Below, one piece after another: positions 23,901 through 34,300 of a stretch of DNA of 64,000 nt (positions are counted from its first letter, which is position 1; every line of letters starts with the position of its first letter). A program made the translations under genes and the position numbers. The notes under the pieces were generated by a model. The model did no database searches. It had not been told where the DNA came from and saw nothing but the letters and a program-made list of their open reading frames with translations. Source of the stretch: Datnioides undecimradiatus (lineage: Eukaryota > Chordata > Actinopteri > Lobotiformes > Datnioididae); contig WARS01000015.1 in assembly GCA_008933995.1 (NCBI GenBank), positions 1,083,501-1,147,500 on the forward strand, given 5' to 3'.

Positions 23901-26900
23901 ATACAGCAAACACTCAAGCATCCACTCACTCATGCTACCTCAGTCTGCCTATTTAAACCTGCCACTAATAAATTTATATTTACTGCCTGCATTGAGGACT
24001 TTTAAATTATGGCGTACAATAAACCTGGCACACACATCTCAAAAGCTCTTTCAGGGGATGTTAAAGCAATATAGTAAGCAATTTTCCAAAGTGGATTACA
24101 AATTTCACATCCAGGTTTTATTGCACATTACGATAACTTAACCACATCTAAATGTTCCGCATAAATGGGAAATATGTGCTGCTTAATATGCTATTTTTCA
24201 TTTTTTAAGAAGCGCTTTGCAAACCCTGCCAAGCGACGGCGCATGCTGGTTTGTGTGGTGGGGGAGTCAATAATCTTTATGAGGTGGATTTTAATTACAA
24301 GGAGATAACTGAGTATCCTCCTCACGGCAAGCCTCCATCAATCTCTATTCTGCATCAGGCTGTATGTAGCCTTGGCACACGCGCACACACAAACACACAC
24401 ACGCAGATACCCTTTCAGACATGATTGATCAATCAATCAGTAATGTATTATTTTCATCTCAACGAGGCAAACCTTATAAAACCATATGAGGAAGGGGCTG
24501 CGAGATGATGTTTTACCGCACACGGAAAACGCACGCGCCCACGCCACTGACGCGCGCACGGACTGACAGGCGACGCAGAAACACAGGCGCACACACATAC
24601 ACGTGTACATGTACAGAGAGGCTGGCAGGGTAATCCAGCTAAAAAAGGTTAGGGCTGAAGCCTTCCCAAAGAACGACGGTCTGCGAAAGGTCAGATCAAT
24701 CATGTGCTAAGCATGCCTCGTAAGCAATCCATAAAGAGCTTGTTTTAAATAATAACATTTTATAGATCACCTAAAGACATAACTGTACCACCAGCAGGTA
24801 GGGCCTCACTCTCCAAATGCTCTCCAACGCGCCAAGAATCCAAATGGGACCAAACTTAATATGTTGACTGCAGTTCCTTTAATGAACCGGTGGCATTTCC
24901 AGCGAAACCGCGCGAGCGATGCCAGCAGACGTCTCTGTTCAACAATAGGCAATTCTTTTAACGGAGTATTGCAGTACAGCAGTTGGCTGTAAATGTGCCC
25001 CGGTCTTGAAACAAGTACAATGCCTTTTCTCTTTAAGTGGCTGATGTTACATTTGTAGTGTAACCACTTTAATTCCAGCTGTCTGGCAGAAGGCAAGCAG
25101 CAATTGAAGGAGAAGTAGTTGCCTGACACTTTGTAATGGTGTAAATGTATTAGAACTAGTACCGTGGCAGTTCAATGACTCTCTGTGGAGCAGGAGGGGG
25201 ATGAATCAGATTGCGGAAAATCATACAGGTTAGAGAATAAAGAGGAAAAGGGACTATCTGAGTACCTGTTTGTAAATTTACTCAGCAAAGAGGGCGCTGA
25301 GTCCGCCTTTTTGGGAATTACAGGAAATACGAGCGGGCTAGTGGAAAAGCTGATTTTAAAGGATGATTTGGCTCCTTATCTCTCAGTTTTATTAATAGCA
25401 AAGTAGCTACAGGGATAGTCTGAAATCTTAGCAGGGTAGTTTAGGGGATAGCTGGTTGAACAACAAATCAATTCATTATGTACATCATCTATCACATAAC
25501 ACTACTGGGTGCAGTATTGCACAATTTTGCTTGGTTTAAGAGATATCGGGAGCTAATGAGGTTGAATTTGTGCTCCGAGTGATGTCATTTGAGGACACTG
25601 AATCCTTGTAGTGTTAATTAAAACTCAATGAAATGATGTAGATGAAAAATTTGCATGGCTGAAAGCCACAGCGAGGGGTACTGCTGGGAAAATAAGGTTT
25701 TTAAAGTTAATAAGTTGTTATTATATTATGTAAAGTGAATACAACTTTTAGATAGAGACATGCGTAGATAGATTCACAGAGGGCTTTTTTAGGTTCGTTT
25801 GATGCCAAATTTGAGCCAAATTTAAGACAAAGTTGTAGACAGATCCTATTTTCCTGGGTTAATGTGAATTTTAAGTAGGAATGTGGTTGGTAGAGTTAGT
25901 TAGGCACAATTTGCAAACACGAAAACCGTATTTGGCACATTGGTATTGGTTTTAAAGATTCATAACAAAAGAAATTTAGATGAAAAGATGGATAAATGAA
26001 ATCAGATAAAACGTTTGAGCAACTGTGAACTCAAATTTAAGCGTAATTAACGACTTTTAAGGCCTAATTTCTATTTAAAGACCGGCCGACGGACAAAACC
26101 TGTCTCCGGGCTACCACAGCAGCCTGGATGCTCCGCTCACCTGTGACGGCTGCGCTGTAGCTGTCTCCCGCTCGTATCCGTGTGACCTCAGCTAGCTGAG
26201 AATAGCTGAGAGGACAAGGAGTGGACGTGTGAAGCCTGGCCTCTCCGAGTCCGAGCTGCCCCTGCAAGCGAAATAACGATACGGCTTCAACTGCAGGGTT
26301 ACACAGAAGTTTAATCCCAATGATTTTGTTGCTCGCACAAAGGATTGTTAAATAAAGACACATGCCACAGTGGCACCGGCAAGCGACTCAGACCCAGTCC
26401 ATCTTTCATCTCAACCTAATTCATGCTGCGATGCCATTCCTGAATGTAAACACGGTTGTTAGATTTGTCAAATAGGACTTGTATATCACCCCCGGAGTAT
26501 CATAATTTAAGTGCATCTCAGTAAGGCCCTGTTATAATATCTGCTGTGTAAGGTTATATATGACACCGGCAACTGGCAATTCATCTCGTCTCAAATGGCT
26601 GTCACCGAGGAGGAAATACTGTTAAAAAAGGTACACTGCATATTTCTTTCACCGGCGCCGCGTTTCATGTTTCATTTACCGTCATGTGCAGCTACCTGGC
26701 AATGCAATCCCTCATCGACGAGCGGGGCTGTGTAAAAACTCTCAGACACAAAGGCTTAATAACTGTAGCGTCTCGCGCCGTACAATGGAAAGCACTGTCC
26801 TCAATTTGCATCTCTTTCTCTGCGTTACAAATGGTGAGGGTGTTCAGTTTGACTTCTCTCAGCTGTCCTGCTCCTCTCCTTCCTGTTTGCTCCTGCAGAG

Positions 26901-29900
26901 ATAAAGGGCTTTCTGCACTGTGCTCGTGTGCACATCGGCATGCCCTGGCATATGTTTGAAAGCGAGCACAATATGTGTTGGTTTACATTTGAGCGTGTGT
27001 GTGTGTGTGTGTGTGTGTGCGCCATGCAGTAATCTGGGTCTTTAATTGCTTATTCGTATGTGCGCTACTGTGAGGATTTGTAGATGCGTGGCAGCATATG
27101 TTCCTGCTGTGAGTGTGTGTGTTTAGGTTTTTATAGGTGTGAGTGTTTGCGCTGCCATCAGTGTGTGCGTGTGTGCAAAGTTACTTGCATTTAGGTACAG
27201 GTAAGTGAGCAGATGTGTCCATACCTAAGCTCGTGCACGTGTTTGTGCGTCTGCGTGTGTTTATACTTGTATATGTGTATTTTTGTGTGTGTCTGAGTGA
27301 ATGAGCACTGTCAGGTGCTGCTCCATGCTGTGCCAGCTGCATCTGGAGCCATCTGTGTTGGGGCTCAGTGGGAGGGGAGCGGATGACTTTAATGTACTTG
27401 AACCCCAGACAGACCTTTCCCAGACTGTTGTCAGTATGAAACCAAGACAACTGGGCCCAGTCAAGCTGAACCGGCTGATCTGGGTGGTGAGCAGGAGACA
27501 GACGCTTTGGTTACACTGTAACCCCCGGTCAGACTCACTAGGGAACCTCTGGCAGTCAGATACACACAAACACTGGAATCTGTTTGTTTCAATGATAGAA
27601 TAATAGTGTCTGATGTGAGAGGACACTCTCACCTTTTCTTAGCTGTCAAGGTTCTACAATGTAATCAATGTTTACTTTTTTATGTATCTGTGTGTCATCA
27701 GGCTTGTGTGAGTGCAACATTACTCTTGACTTTATGCATTTCTGTACTTTTGACTAAAAACACTAACCAGAGACATGTTTATACAAATTTCTCAGAAAAA
27801 AAAAACAACATAAAGAGACAAAATTTCAAATTAATGTGGGCAAAGGTGTCGGAAAAGTTGTTTTTAGGTTGTTGTAGATGTATCTGCAGAGAAAGATGGC
27901 TTAATGCACTGATGTAACAGCTTGCTTTGATGTTATCTGTATGAAAATATACTTTATTTATGGATTTCTAACTTCAGTTGCAATTGTTCAAGCTTATTTC
28001 CAAAGCAACTCAAAAACCAGATTCTGTTAATTATTCCTGCTGTGTTTACGTTCAGAAATGGCTTTTATTTCAGTAAAATATGAATTTTAAACATTTTAGG
28101 ACTTGGAACCTGAAGTTCAGACTTGGGCTTGTTCTTTATTGACTTGGGCCTCAACACACTATCGCATAATAAACACAGCAAGATATCCATTCAAAATGAC
28201 AACTACACACTGCCAACCCACAAAACTAAGAAGAGCACAGCAAATCAACACCCGATCCTCCACCACAAAGAGATCACAGAGGCCTAGTAATGATCTTGCA
28301 GCAACAATATGATTAGTGAAGCACAAAATCAATTAATGCAGCAGTAGAATCAATAGGTGTCTCTCAGCATATATGTCCTGCAGTTAATTAATAAACAAAA
28401 AGGACATTAAGCAGCAGAGCATCAGACTGTGGCAACGACTGTCATCAGTCACAACGTGTGTACTGATGGCATCAGCAGGAAGGAAGGGGAAAACATAGAC
28501 AGATATAAATGTGAGCACGGCGAAACGCAGAACACACCCACAGGCAACAATGCTCACGCTATGTACACATGCATTTGAGGGAGCGAGCACGCGCAGACAC
28601 ACTAATGTACAAATGCGCTCGTGCACGTACGTAAACAAAGAGTTGTTTTGTTTTTTCACGTCGTGCTCTTTCACACAGAGGGGATCCTGTAGATTGACGG
28701 TATCAATAATGCGCATTTTACTCGACTGCGGCAGCCCAGACCATATTAGCATCAATTTGGAACAGACCCAGGGTTCGATGAGGCCTGAACTGTGTTGGAA
28801 CCAGGCCCGGGGTTTCCACCACCACTACCACCACCACCAGTGCTCATCGTTACATGACAGATAGGACTGCACTCGACAGACTGAATGGCCACACAGATCA
28901 TACGTAGTACATGCCGGTTCTACCCAGTGCACAAGTAACAACACAGAGCAAAAACAGATGTTTTTGTGTTTTACTTTCACTTTTACTATAATAATCAGTT
29001 GTTTCGAGCACACACGTTTGAGTCCAACACACTCACTTTTGAAAGACCGTTGAACAAAGAAGAGCTCATCAGTATTTTCACTGATACGATGCAGTAATTG
29101 CGCTTTCTCTCCTTTCAAATACACTTTTTTGTAGTTTTGCAAATCCGCGGTAGATATACTACAATCGGTAGCTCATGCTGCGCTACGTATGAGAGACCGG
29201 TTCTCTTTTCCATGCTGTCTACCTCATTATTGAGGCTGCTTAGAGCTCACATCAGAAGCCTATTGGATGTTATGTCAATTCAGGTCTCTGGCCGGTTGAA
29301 CTCCTCGACACAACTCCAGCAGACAGTTGACCCCGTTATCACACAGCTGACATTAGGAATCGAGACACGACTCCAGACTGCAGATGCATTTATCTGTATT
29401 GGGTTTACGGCATCAGTGACGTGGGCTCACTGGTTAATTCAATAACACGTAATGTGAAGTTCTACTGATGACTGTTTAGATTTAGACATTTTACATGCTG
29501 TTATTTATTAAAAAGACTAAAAAGTGATTGTTTACGCCCAAAACACTACTTTTACTTGCTCTTACCTGCTCTCTCTGACACTTGCCACCCCCATTATGCT
29601 GTTACCATATTGATTCTGGCTGTGGCACACGGTCTCTGACATCATTCAAATTCCTTCTCACCTCAATCATGTGATACAACGCCGGCCGTCCGTCTTTTAG
29701 TCTCAATAGGAGGAAAACAATGAGATTTCTATCTGTAATACTATTACCAACCGTAATAGGGTTAGAGCTGCCTGGGTTTACCTTGGTAAGGCAGCGGAAA
29801 ACTTTATTAGGTTTAAGACCTTTTGCTTTTCTACTTTTTCTGCTGCTACTGATACATAAGAGCCTTTAAGCCCTGGAGAGAGGAAGGTATCGGCTTAGTA

Positions 29901-30758
29901 AAAAAAAAAAAATAAAAATCCAAAGTTCAAGATGGCCCCTCATCTCAGCTCTTCTCCAGCGACAAACAAAGCGTTATCTTTCAGGAGGTGGAACCTTTCT
30001 TATTTTTTTACGTGTTGACGGGAGTAGTTTCGGTGTGGCACTGTGCGGCTGATTACAGGAGGAGTCTTAATCAGGTGGTGCAGTCTGCTCGGGGGCCCCT
30101 GGGGCCGAGAGTGTGCTACATCCTGTCAGACTGCACGGAGAAACAATCAATCATCAGAGCGGCTCCGAGACAGAGGAGAGAGAGAGAGGGCAGGAAGATA
30201 GGAGAGATGGAGGAAGAGGAGAAAGAAAGAACATGAGGCGGGGAGAGAGGAAAAAGAGACGGTGCCCTTGCAGAGGCTAACAACGAGTTATATAGACACG
30301 AGAACACCTATGAAAATCCAATGAGTCTAGTTAGACTTGAAGCCAGGCTGCAATGTAAGAGCGCAGTGTGGAAGCCAAGGCCACGTCAAAGCTCATAACA
30401 ACTGATGTCTAACATTTTCATTGCTCCCCCTGTCTCCCTAACCTTCACCTACATGTTTGTTTCACTGCCCTGGCAAAGCGTCATCCTCACTGTCACGTTG
30501 TAAAAGTGATCACATTTTGGCCGCGGTTTCAAACGACCTCACAGATAAACACCAAAGCCAGGAGGAAAAAGAATCAGACGGCGAGAGGAACAGAGGGATT
30601 GAGGTGGGCCTAGGTTTTACACTCTCTGGGCTCTGTCTGAAGGCTGTGTAATGATGCGGCTCTTTAAAGAAAGTCTTAAATGAAAGGCCAGAACAATCCT
30701 CGGTGACAGGTGGGATTCTTTATCTAACAGAGGAGGAGAGACAGGACAGGGCCAACAA

Positions 30759-30789
<31 letters not shown>

Positions 30790-31265
30790 ACCTGCACATA
30801 CTTTTGGCTGTGCACGTTCAAAGGGGCATGCACATGCATAAACTACAGTCAGTTCCACAAAGAGGATTTCCTGCTCTGTCCACGTGAAGCAGAGGAGTCG
30901 AAATGGACAAACAGCAGATCCCATAAAGGTGATTTATAGAATTTAAAAAGATGTGCGTTCTTGGCACACCATGAAGGATATTAAGTGCTCGAAGGGAGGC
31001 CTCGGACATAGATCCACCCCCACCTCCCCCCCCAAAAAAACCCTTTTAATCTCCGCTCAGGAAGGGGAAAAAATATCTTTGCAAAACGTCTCAAAAATGG
31101 AGGCGAGACAGAGACGGAGAAACACAGAGCGAGAACACTCGTGTGATATGAAAAAAGCCTGGAGTTCAGTGTTGTTCTGAGTCTGCTTCTCCTGGCAGGG
31201 CCAGAAGTGGAAAAATGTTTGGCTCACCTCTTGCCCCATCCCCCAGGAGAAGACGTTCCCATCAT
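11337..31265 (-). CDS. RCC1-repeat protein gene, 8 exons assembled, 5' end missing
   Basis: Eight minus-strand exons join in one reading frame through seven GT-AG introns, every junction matching in phase. The product is about 449 residues. Residues 1-106 are RCC1-type beta-propeller repeats: DGNVFSWG, GQLGLG, AGDSYSAAVT, GGELLLWGQ and VCDVACGTWHMMALT. Residues 107-449 look disordered: K/E-rich near 163-184, P/S-rich over 293-408, then a basic end. RCC1 propellers normally have about seven blades and only two to three are visible, so more N-terminal exons are expected upstream. RCC1 folds often act as protein-binding or GTPase-regulating scaffolds (RCC1, RPGR, ALS2, HERC, NEK8/9 families), but I cannot assign this one. 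No kinase, HECT, DH, VPS9 or BTB domain is visible. The introns (0.4-5.0 kb) are large for a compact fish genome. Confidence 0.82.
11461..15139 (-). other. Putative intron g-h of the RCC1 gene (3679 bp)
   Basis: This contains a poly-A tract at about 14237-14252, GT-rich sequence at 12325-12342 and 13526-13568, and a moderately AT-rich block at 12.0-13.3 kb with the look of a regulatory element. Possible small exons (11716-11760 minus, and a weak signal near 14.6 kb) fail on phase or contain stops. Confidence 0.5.
15006..15011 (-). terminator. Possible alternative poly(A) signal ATTAAA
   Basis: The minus strand reads ATTAAA here, about 126 bp past the TAA that overlaps the exon g donor. It could serve a short isoform ending …SQKNP if that intron is retained. 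The support is positional only. Confidence 0.2.
15140..15489 (-). CDS. RCC1 gene exon g (350 nt): Pro/Ser-rich tail
   Basis: The acceptor is gttgactctttcag|GAG and the donor AATCC|GTAAGA. It reads EGATHLTELVPKPGGDSS, then a proline-rich stretch (HRPRPIPRPPVRC) with possible SH3-type PxxP motifs, then Ser/His-rich sequence ending GTSQKN plus two bases of a Pro codon. The other two frames contain stops. The donor overlaps an in-frame TAA, so unspliced transcripts would stop immediately after the exon (…SQKNP), giving a shorter C-terminus. The intron before it is 420 bp. Confidence 0.82.
15490..15909 (-). other. Intron f-g of the RCC1 gene (420 bp)
   Basis: A short AT-rich intron flanked by a GTGAGT donor and a ctctttcag acceptor. 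It contains no other feature. Confidence 0.8.
15910..16353 (-). CDS. RCC1 gene exon f (444 nt): charged tail region
   Basis: The acceptor is tatgcttcctgacag|GAC and the donor AAAA|GTGAGT, giving exactly 148 codons in phase 0-0. It begins DSGQVHYNLFQDPKRPEGF, then a K/E-rich stretch (KKREKEEESESAEE), a Gly/Ser segment (GGGASHGSAFPSAGSATG), a basic patch (WELRKERCRSRGSR) and DVVFTTLHLLPRSEGENC, ending TTVFAGTRK. Another frame is open for 70 codons and ends in a stop, but only this frame is open across the exon and matches both neighbours. The region is probably disordered; no domain is recognised. Confidence 0.8.
16493..16536 (+). mobile_element. Possible hAT-like transposon scrap
   Basis: The segment starts CAGTGTTGGGCAGT, resembling the terminus of non-autonomous hAT elements common in fish, then diverges. 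No opposite terminus or target duplication was seen, so this is a weak call. Confidence 0.2.
17904..17941. repeat. (GT)n microsatellite in intron e-f
   Basis: About 18 GT units preceded by GTGA units. Confidence 0.93.
18323..18435 (-). CDS. RCC1 gene exon e (113 nt): start of the tail
   Basis: The acceptor is tttgtgtttcag|GA and the donor CGA|GTAAGA. In the phase dictated by exon d it reads SGEKNGECAHPETETRF, then RDLVSNPLPTECTEKENTVR, ending in phase 0. It leaves the RCC1 fold and is hydrophilic. The frame starting directly at GAA is also open, but does not match the phases of the flanking exons. The introns on either side are 4280 and 1969 bp. Confidence 0.82.
19290..19316. repeat. (GT)n microsatellite in intron d-e
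   Basis: About 13 GT units. Confidence 0.93.
19875..19950. repeat. Imperfect (TCCA/TTCA)n tetranucleotide region
   Basis: Repeated TCCATCCATCCAT- and CATCCATTAC-like units with substitutions form a degenerate minisatellite. Confidence 0.75.
20868..20909. repeat. (GT)n microsatellite in intron d-e
   Basis: About 21 GT units. It produces the poly-(TH) and poly-(CV) frames seen on the two strands. Confidence 0.95.
22716..22761 (-). CDS. RCC1 gene exon d (46 nt): VCDVACGTWHMMALT
   Basis: This very short exon lies between ctgtttttacacag and CAG|GTGAGTAATC. It encodes VCDVACGTWHMMALT plus one base, an exact RCC1 end-of-repeat motif (V-x-x-V-A-C-G-x-x-H-x-x-A-L-T). Joined to exon c it reads PLAGETVCDVACGTWH. 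The final G joins GA of exon e to make Gly. The exon is only 549 bp from exon c. A simple ORF scan would miss it. Confidence 0.92.
22762..23310 (-). other. Intron c-d of the RCC1 gene (549 bp)
   Basis: This short intron has an open frame at 22958-23182 (minus) with an RCC1-like string, VRDVTAGVARNHLALSD. Its splice phases do not fit between exons c and d. Otherwise it is featureless. Confidence 0.75.
23311..23423 (-). CDS. RCC1 gene exon c (113 nt): GGELLLWGQ to PLAGET
   Basis: The acceptor is gtgcctgcag|CA and the donor ACG|GTATGT. Two bases complete the split Ala, then 37 codons read GGELLLWGQIPRVSRV, a loop containing DHPGLKRLW, and TPQLVPLAGET. The G-E-L-x-x-W-G strand and P-x-L-V-x-x-L-x-G segment match an RCC1 blade. 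The loop is longer than in a compact RCC1 blade and lacks the usual GQLG after WG, which may point to a diverged subfamily. The exon ends in phase 0. Confidence 0.92.
23424..26140 (-). other. Intron b-c of the RCC1 gene (2717 bp)
   Basis: This contains AC-rich tracts at about 23771-23812 and 24378-24402, and an AT-rich block at 25140-26060 with long open frames on both strands but no splice-flanked coding signal. Nothing else is recognised. Confidence 0.75.
26141..26261 (-). CDS. RCC1 gene exon b (121 nt): GQLGLG to AGDSYSAAVT
   Basis: The acceptor is cgcttgcag|GGG and the donor ACAG|GTGAGC. Forty codons start in phase 0 with GQLGLGEARL, run through a loop with TPCPLSYSQL, and end TRIRAGDSYSAAVT plus one base. 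GQLGLG, followed by the [AC]G-x-x-[HY]S-x-[AV]-x-T pattern, is a full RCC1 repeat signature. The split Ala codon (G|CA) joins exon c to give VTAGGELLLWG, as expected at a blade boundary. This exon gave the first secure sign of a gene in the window. Confidence 0.93.
26262..31227 (-). other. Intron a-b of the RCC1 gene (4966 bp)
   Basis: This holds (GT)n at 26995-27019, further GT-rich sequence to about 27300, a CCA-type run near 28817-28841 and a short AC tract at about 30760-30790. No exon is required by phase, because exons a and b join perfectly. Exon-like signals at 29624-29663 and in the 27.3-27.5 kb minus frame do not fit the gene's phase. Confidence 0.75.
26995..27019. repeat. (GT)n microsatellite in intron a-b
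   Basis: About 12 GT units, followed by several hundred bases of loosely GT-rich sequence. Confidence 0.93.
31228..31265 (-). CDS. RCC1 gene exon a (38 nt): DGNVFSWGMGQE
   Basis: This exon is bounded by a ttttcag acceptor and a GAG|GTGAGCC donor. It starts with two bases completing a codon from an unseen upstream exon, then reads DGNVFSWGMGQE, the classic strand of an RCC1 blade (D-G-x-V-F-x-W-G). It ends in phase 0 and continues directly into GQLGLG of the next exon, recreating the canonical WG-x-G-x-x-GQLGLG core. Its acceptor pyrimidine tract is a long CTTT/CT microsatellite. This is the most 5' exon I can support. Confidence 0.85.
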
Positions 31266-31267
31266 CT

Positions 31268-31276
31268 GAAAAAGAG

Positions 31277-31317
<41 letters not shown>

Positions 31318-31370
31318 GACAGAAAGAGCAAGAGAGAGAGAGAGAGACAGAGAGAGAAAGAGAGAGAGAG
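31268..31370. repeat. (GAAA)n/(GA)n purine microsatellite at the exon a acceptor
   Basis: About 100 bp of GAAA then GA repeats on the plus strand. On the minus strand it is CTTT/CT and runs directly into the tttttcag acceptor of exon 31228-31265, so it serves as that exon's polypyrimidine tract. Confidence 0.93.
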
Positions 31371-34300
31371 CTCAGTAAACCAACAGTCTGCAAACAATTC
31401 AAGAGAGGCAACAAATACAAGCCTGGGGTTAAAATAGAAAAGAAAAAGAAAAAAAAACAGAAGCAGAGGGAGAGAAGGGAAATGCGCAGCTGACAAAAGT
31501 GGCTCAAGCATCATACATCAAGCACTTGTTACCTCTCCCGGTGCTTGTGATTGCACATGACTGCAAACAAGTCAGTGATAAAAATCTGAAGAAAGATGAG
31601 ACCGATCGGGCTGGCTTTAAAGATCATCAATCACGGCCCTGTAAGCTCAGATATTATTAGTTCAAGTAAAGCTGCACTCTTCCATTTTATGGACATCATA
31701 AAAGACTTTGGGGGGGGTGGAGGTGGAGTGGAGGAGATCCCCCAGTGTTTTAACTAGGACTGGGATGGATGTGTTTGGAAAAGCAGACCGGATGGATGGA
31801 CAGCTCTAATGCAGTAGCGCTAAATGAATCACTCGCACTGCACCAGGTTCCCCAGGGGAAGGAATGTGGGATGGGAGTGTAAGGCCCCACTTACAATATG
31901 TTAGAGTAAGTAAAAGTGTACGGAGGAAAAGGGCTGTGCGTGTTTGTGCGGTGTCGTGTGTGTGTGTTAAGTGTGTGCGCGTATATGATCTCCTGGGCAT
32001 TTGGCAACAGCATGTACTGAGCTTTGGACTCATTAATACATCACCATGAGGGTGACACAGAGTGTCTATATTTGTAGTAAACAGTGGAAAATGAAGTGAC
32101 TCTGTGCGCGTGCAGACATATTCCCACGCAGCCAGCTGGACAAAGCAGTTGAGGCACATCCCTCAGTAGGTGCTGATCACCAACAATCAGAAGAAGGATC
32201 TGCAAAATGTAGCAGACACTCATCCGTCCACAGAGAGATGAATCAGTCCAAATAAGTCGGATCCAAGACGGCAACAACAGGTGCACCCACTGTGCTCGGT
32301 TTTACTGTCAAATCGAGACACTTTTATTAATCTCCTGACAGGTACTTTCTTTTACGATAAAGAGCATCATAACTGGAGCGATGACTAGTATTCACATGTT
32401 CTTGGTTAAAGCGGTGGAAAAATATTCAAGACGCGTGCAGAAAAAGGAGAAAACCGCTCCTGCGGCGTTAGAGCCAAGCGGGTGTTTCTTTAGGGCATGA
32501 CATTCAGAGACCTCTGAATCAAAGCTGCGAAAGCTTCTAAGTCAAGCGGTCACCATCAACAGGTTTTCAACCTTTTTGTTGTTCAAATTCAGATTCTTGC
32601 GCTTTGACACTTTATATGTTTGTCACAGTCACTTGGAGATTAGTGGGCGCCGAGGATTGTACTCTTTGGGGTAATGAACGCAGGATCTGTACGAATGAAA
32701 CCACCTGAATGTCACACGCTTGTGTAAAGTGTAAGAGTGTGCATGCGTGCACGCTTTTTCTACATGAGGTGCATCATATCATCTGACGAAGACCCATTAT
32801 CTTCTCCTAAATGCCGCTTTGTGCAGTCGGCCCGTAACGAGTTTGGAAACACTATAATCCTGAAAACAGCGGAGAGCGTTTAGGGATACCTGTGGTCGCA
32901 CTGATCAACTTAATTCAAACCCTCCACTCTAAAATCTTTGTCAAACCGCAGCACTAGTCCCCGAGCAATCTCTGTTTTTCACTTATTCCTCACAACTTTT
33001 TTTTCCTTTTCTCTCTCTCTCTGCCTGCCAGTGAGGACATAAAGGCTAGTGTGAAGTCCATCACTGCCTGGTGAATAGCTGCCCTTTGTGCCTCGGAACT
33101 TAATTCACAGGCTGAAAGGACCCCAGCCCTGCCATAGCACCTCTGTGTGCTGCCTGATTTAAAAGAGCTCGCATGTCCGCTGAGGTCCGCCTGAAAGCCC
33201 TTCTGTTAGGTTAAACACACCAGGTTCAGTCAACTTTTGAGGATTCGAAAATCAAAGGGCTGACCGGTGTGGAGACAGCGCTCCCCGAGTGTAAATCAAA
33301 GTTTCCTTTATTTTTTATACCAAACTGTGAGTATAAACAATTCTGGTGCCAGCGGCGCTCTCGCAGTCACCAACGTCTGCGCTGTTGTCAAGGAAACGTG
33401 ACTGTTTTTTTCATGCTTGCCTTGACCTTATTCAATATATAGACCCCCCTCACTCCTCTATCCATTACCATTTTAACATATTCAAAGCATCTGACTACAG
33501 CGAGCTCCTGGTTACAACGTAATTTGGGCGTCGTCCAGTAAGAATGTAGCTGTGTTGCCATTTTCCAGCAACATAACTCCTTTCTGGGGGCACTTGCGGT
33601 TGCAGGGGGCATCAATAACACACCAACCTCTCTCCCCGTCTGTCTCTCAACTCTCTCAGAGACCCTCGCCGGGCTTGTTAGGCCTGACACTGGCACCCTA
33701 GTGAACAAAAGGACTGCACGGCTTAGGGCTGCCCAGGAATGTCAGCGGGTTCACATTTCACATGCAGATGCGTGACCCCAGAGCCCTTTAGTGGGAAGGT
33801 GCGCTTTAACCTCACAGAGAACTAAGAGGAGGAGAGAAGGGGGGTAAGGGGCACCTTAAGGGGGAATCTGGGCTGGGGGGAGGGGTAAAAAATAAGAATG
33901 TCTGACTTTGCACTGCTTTTGCATCTGCTGTTACGGCGCTATACATCTTCCTCTGTGTCTGTCTCCTTTCTCTCTTTCCCAAACCACTGATGCACACTGT
34001 TAAACTCCGCTGATATACCTTATAGAATATTATAATTGTCGATATTCTGAAAACTTGTCAGAGACGTCGCCTTTATGTGCGATCTGTGATGCGCCCCCTC
34101 TCTTCCCCCTACTTCGGAGCACATAAAAGCATTAACTTTTAAAGTGCATACTTAAGATTTCTCCCCAAATAATTGAAAAAGCACAATGGGAGGGGTTATG
34201 TAAGGCAAAAGTACTGTGAGCTCTGCAAAAGAAACCAAAGCTACTGTCATCTGCTCTCTGTAGGCCCAGGCAGGCACAGTTTCAACTCAAGGGCTTCACA

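Noticed and set aside
27261..27632. 123-codon minus-strand frame, also open in a second frame (KVCLGFKYIKVIRSPP)
   Set aside because: It looks somewhat protein-like but has no usable donor, no recognised family, and lies inside the RCC1 intron a-b in an incompatible position.
29624..29663. Minus-strand exon-like segment reading LKDGRPALYHMIE between a tcctcctattgag acceptor and a GTGAGAAGG donor
   Set aside because: It lies between RCC1 exons a and b, which already join perfectly, and its length and phase would break the frame. It illustrates how often chance exons appear.
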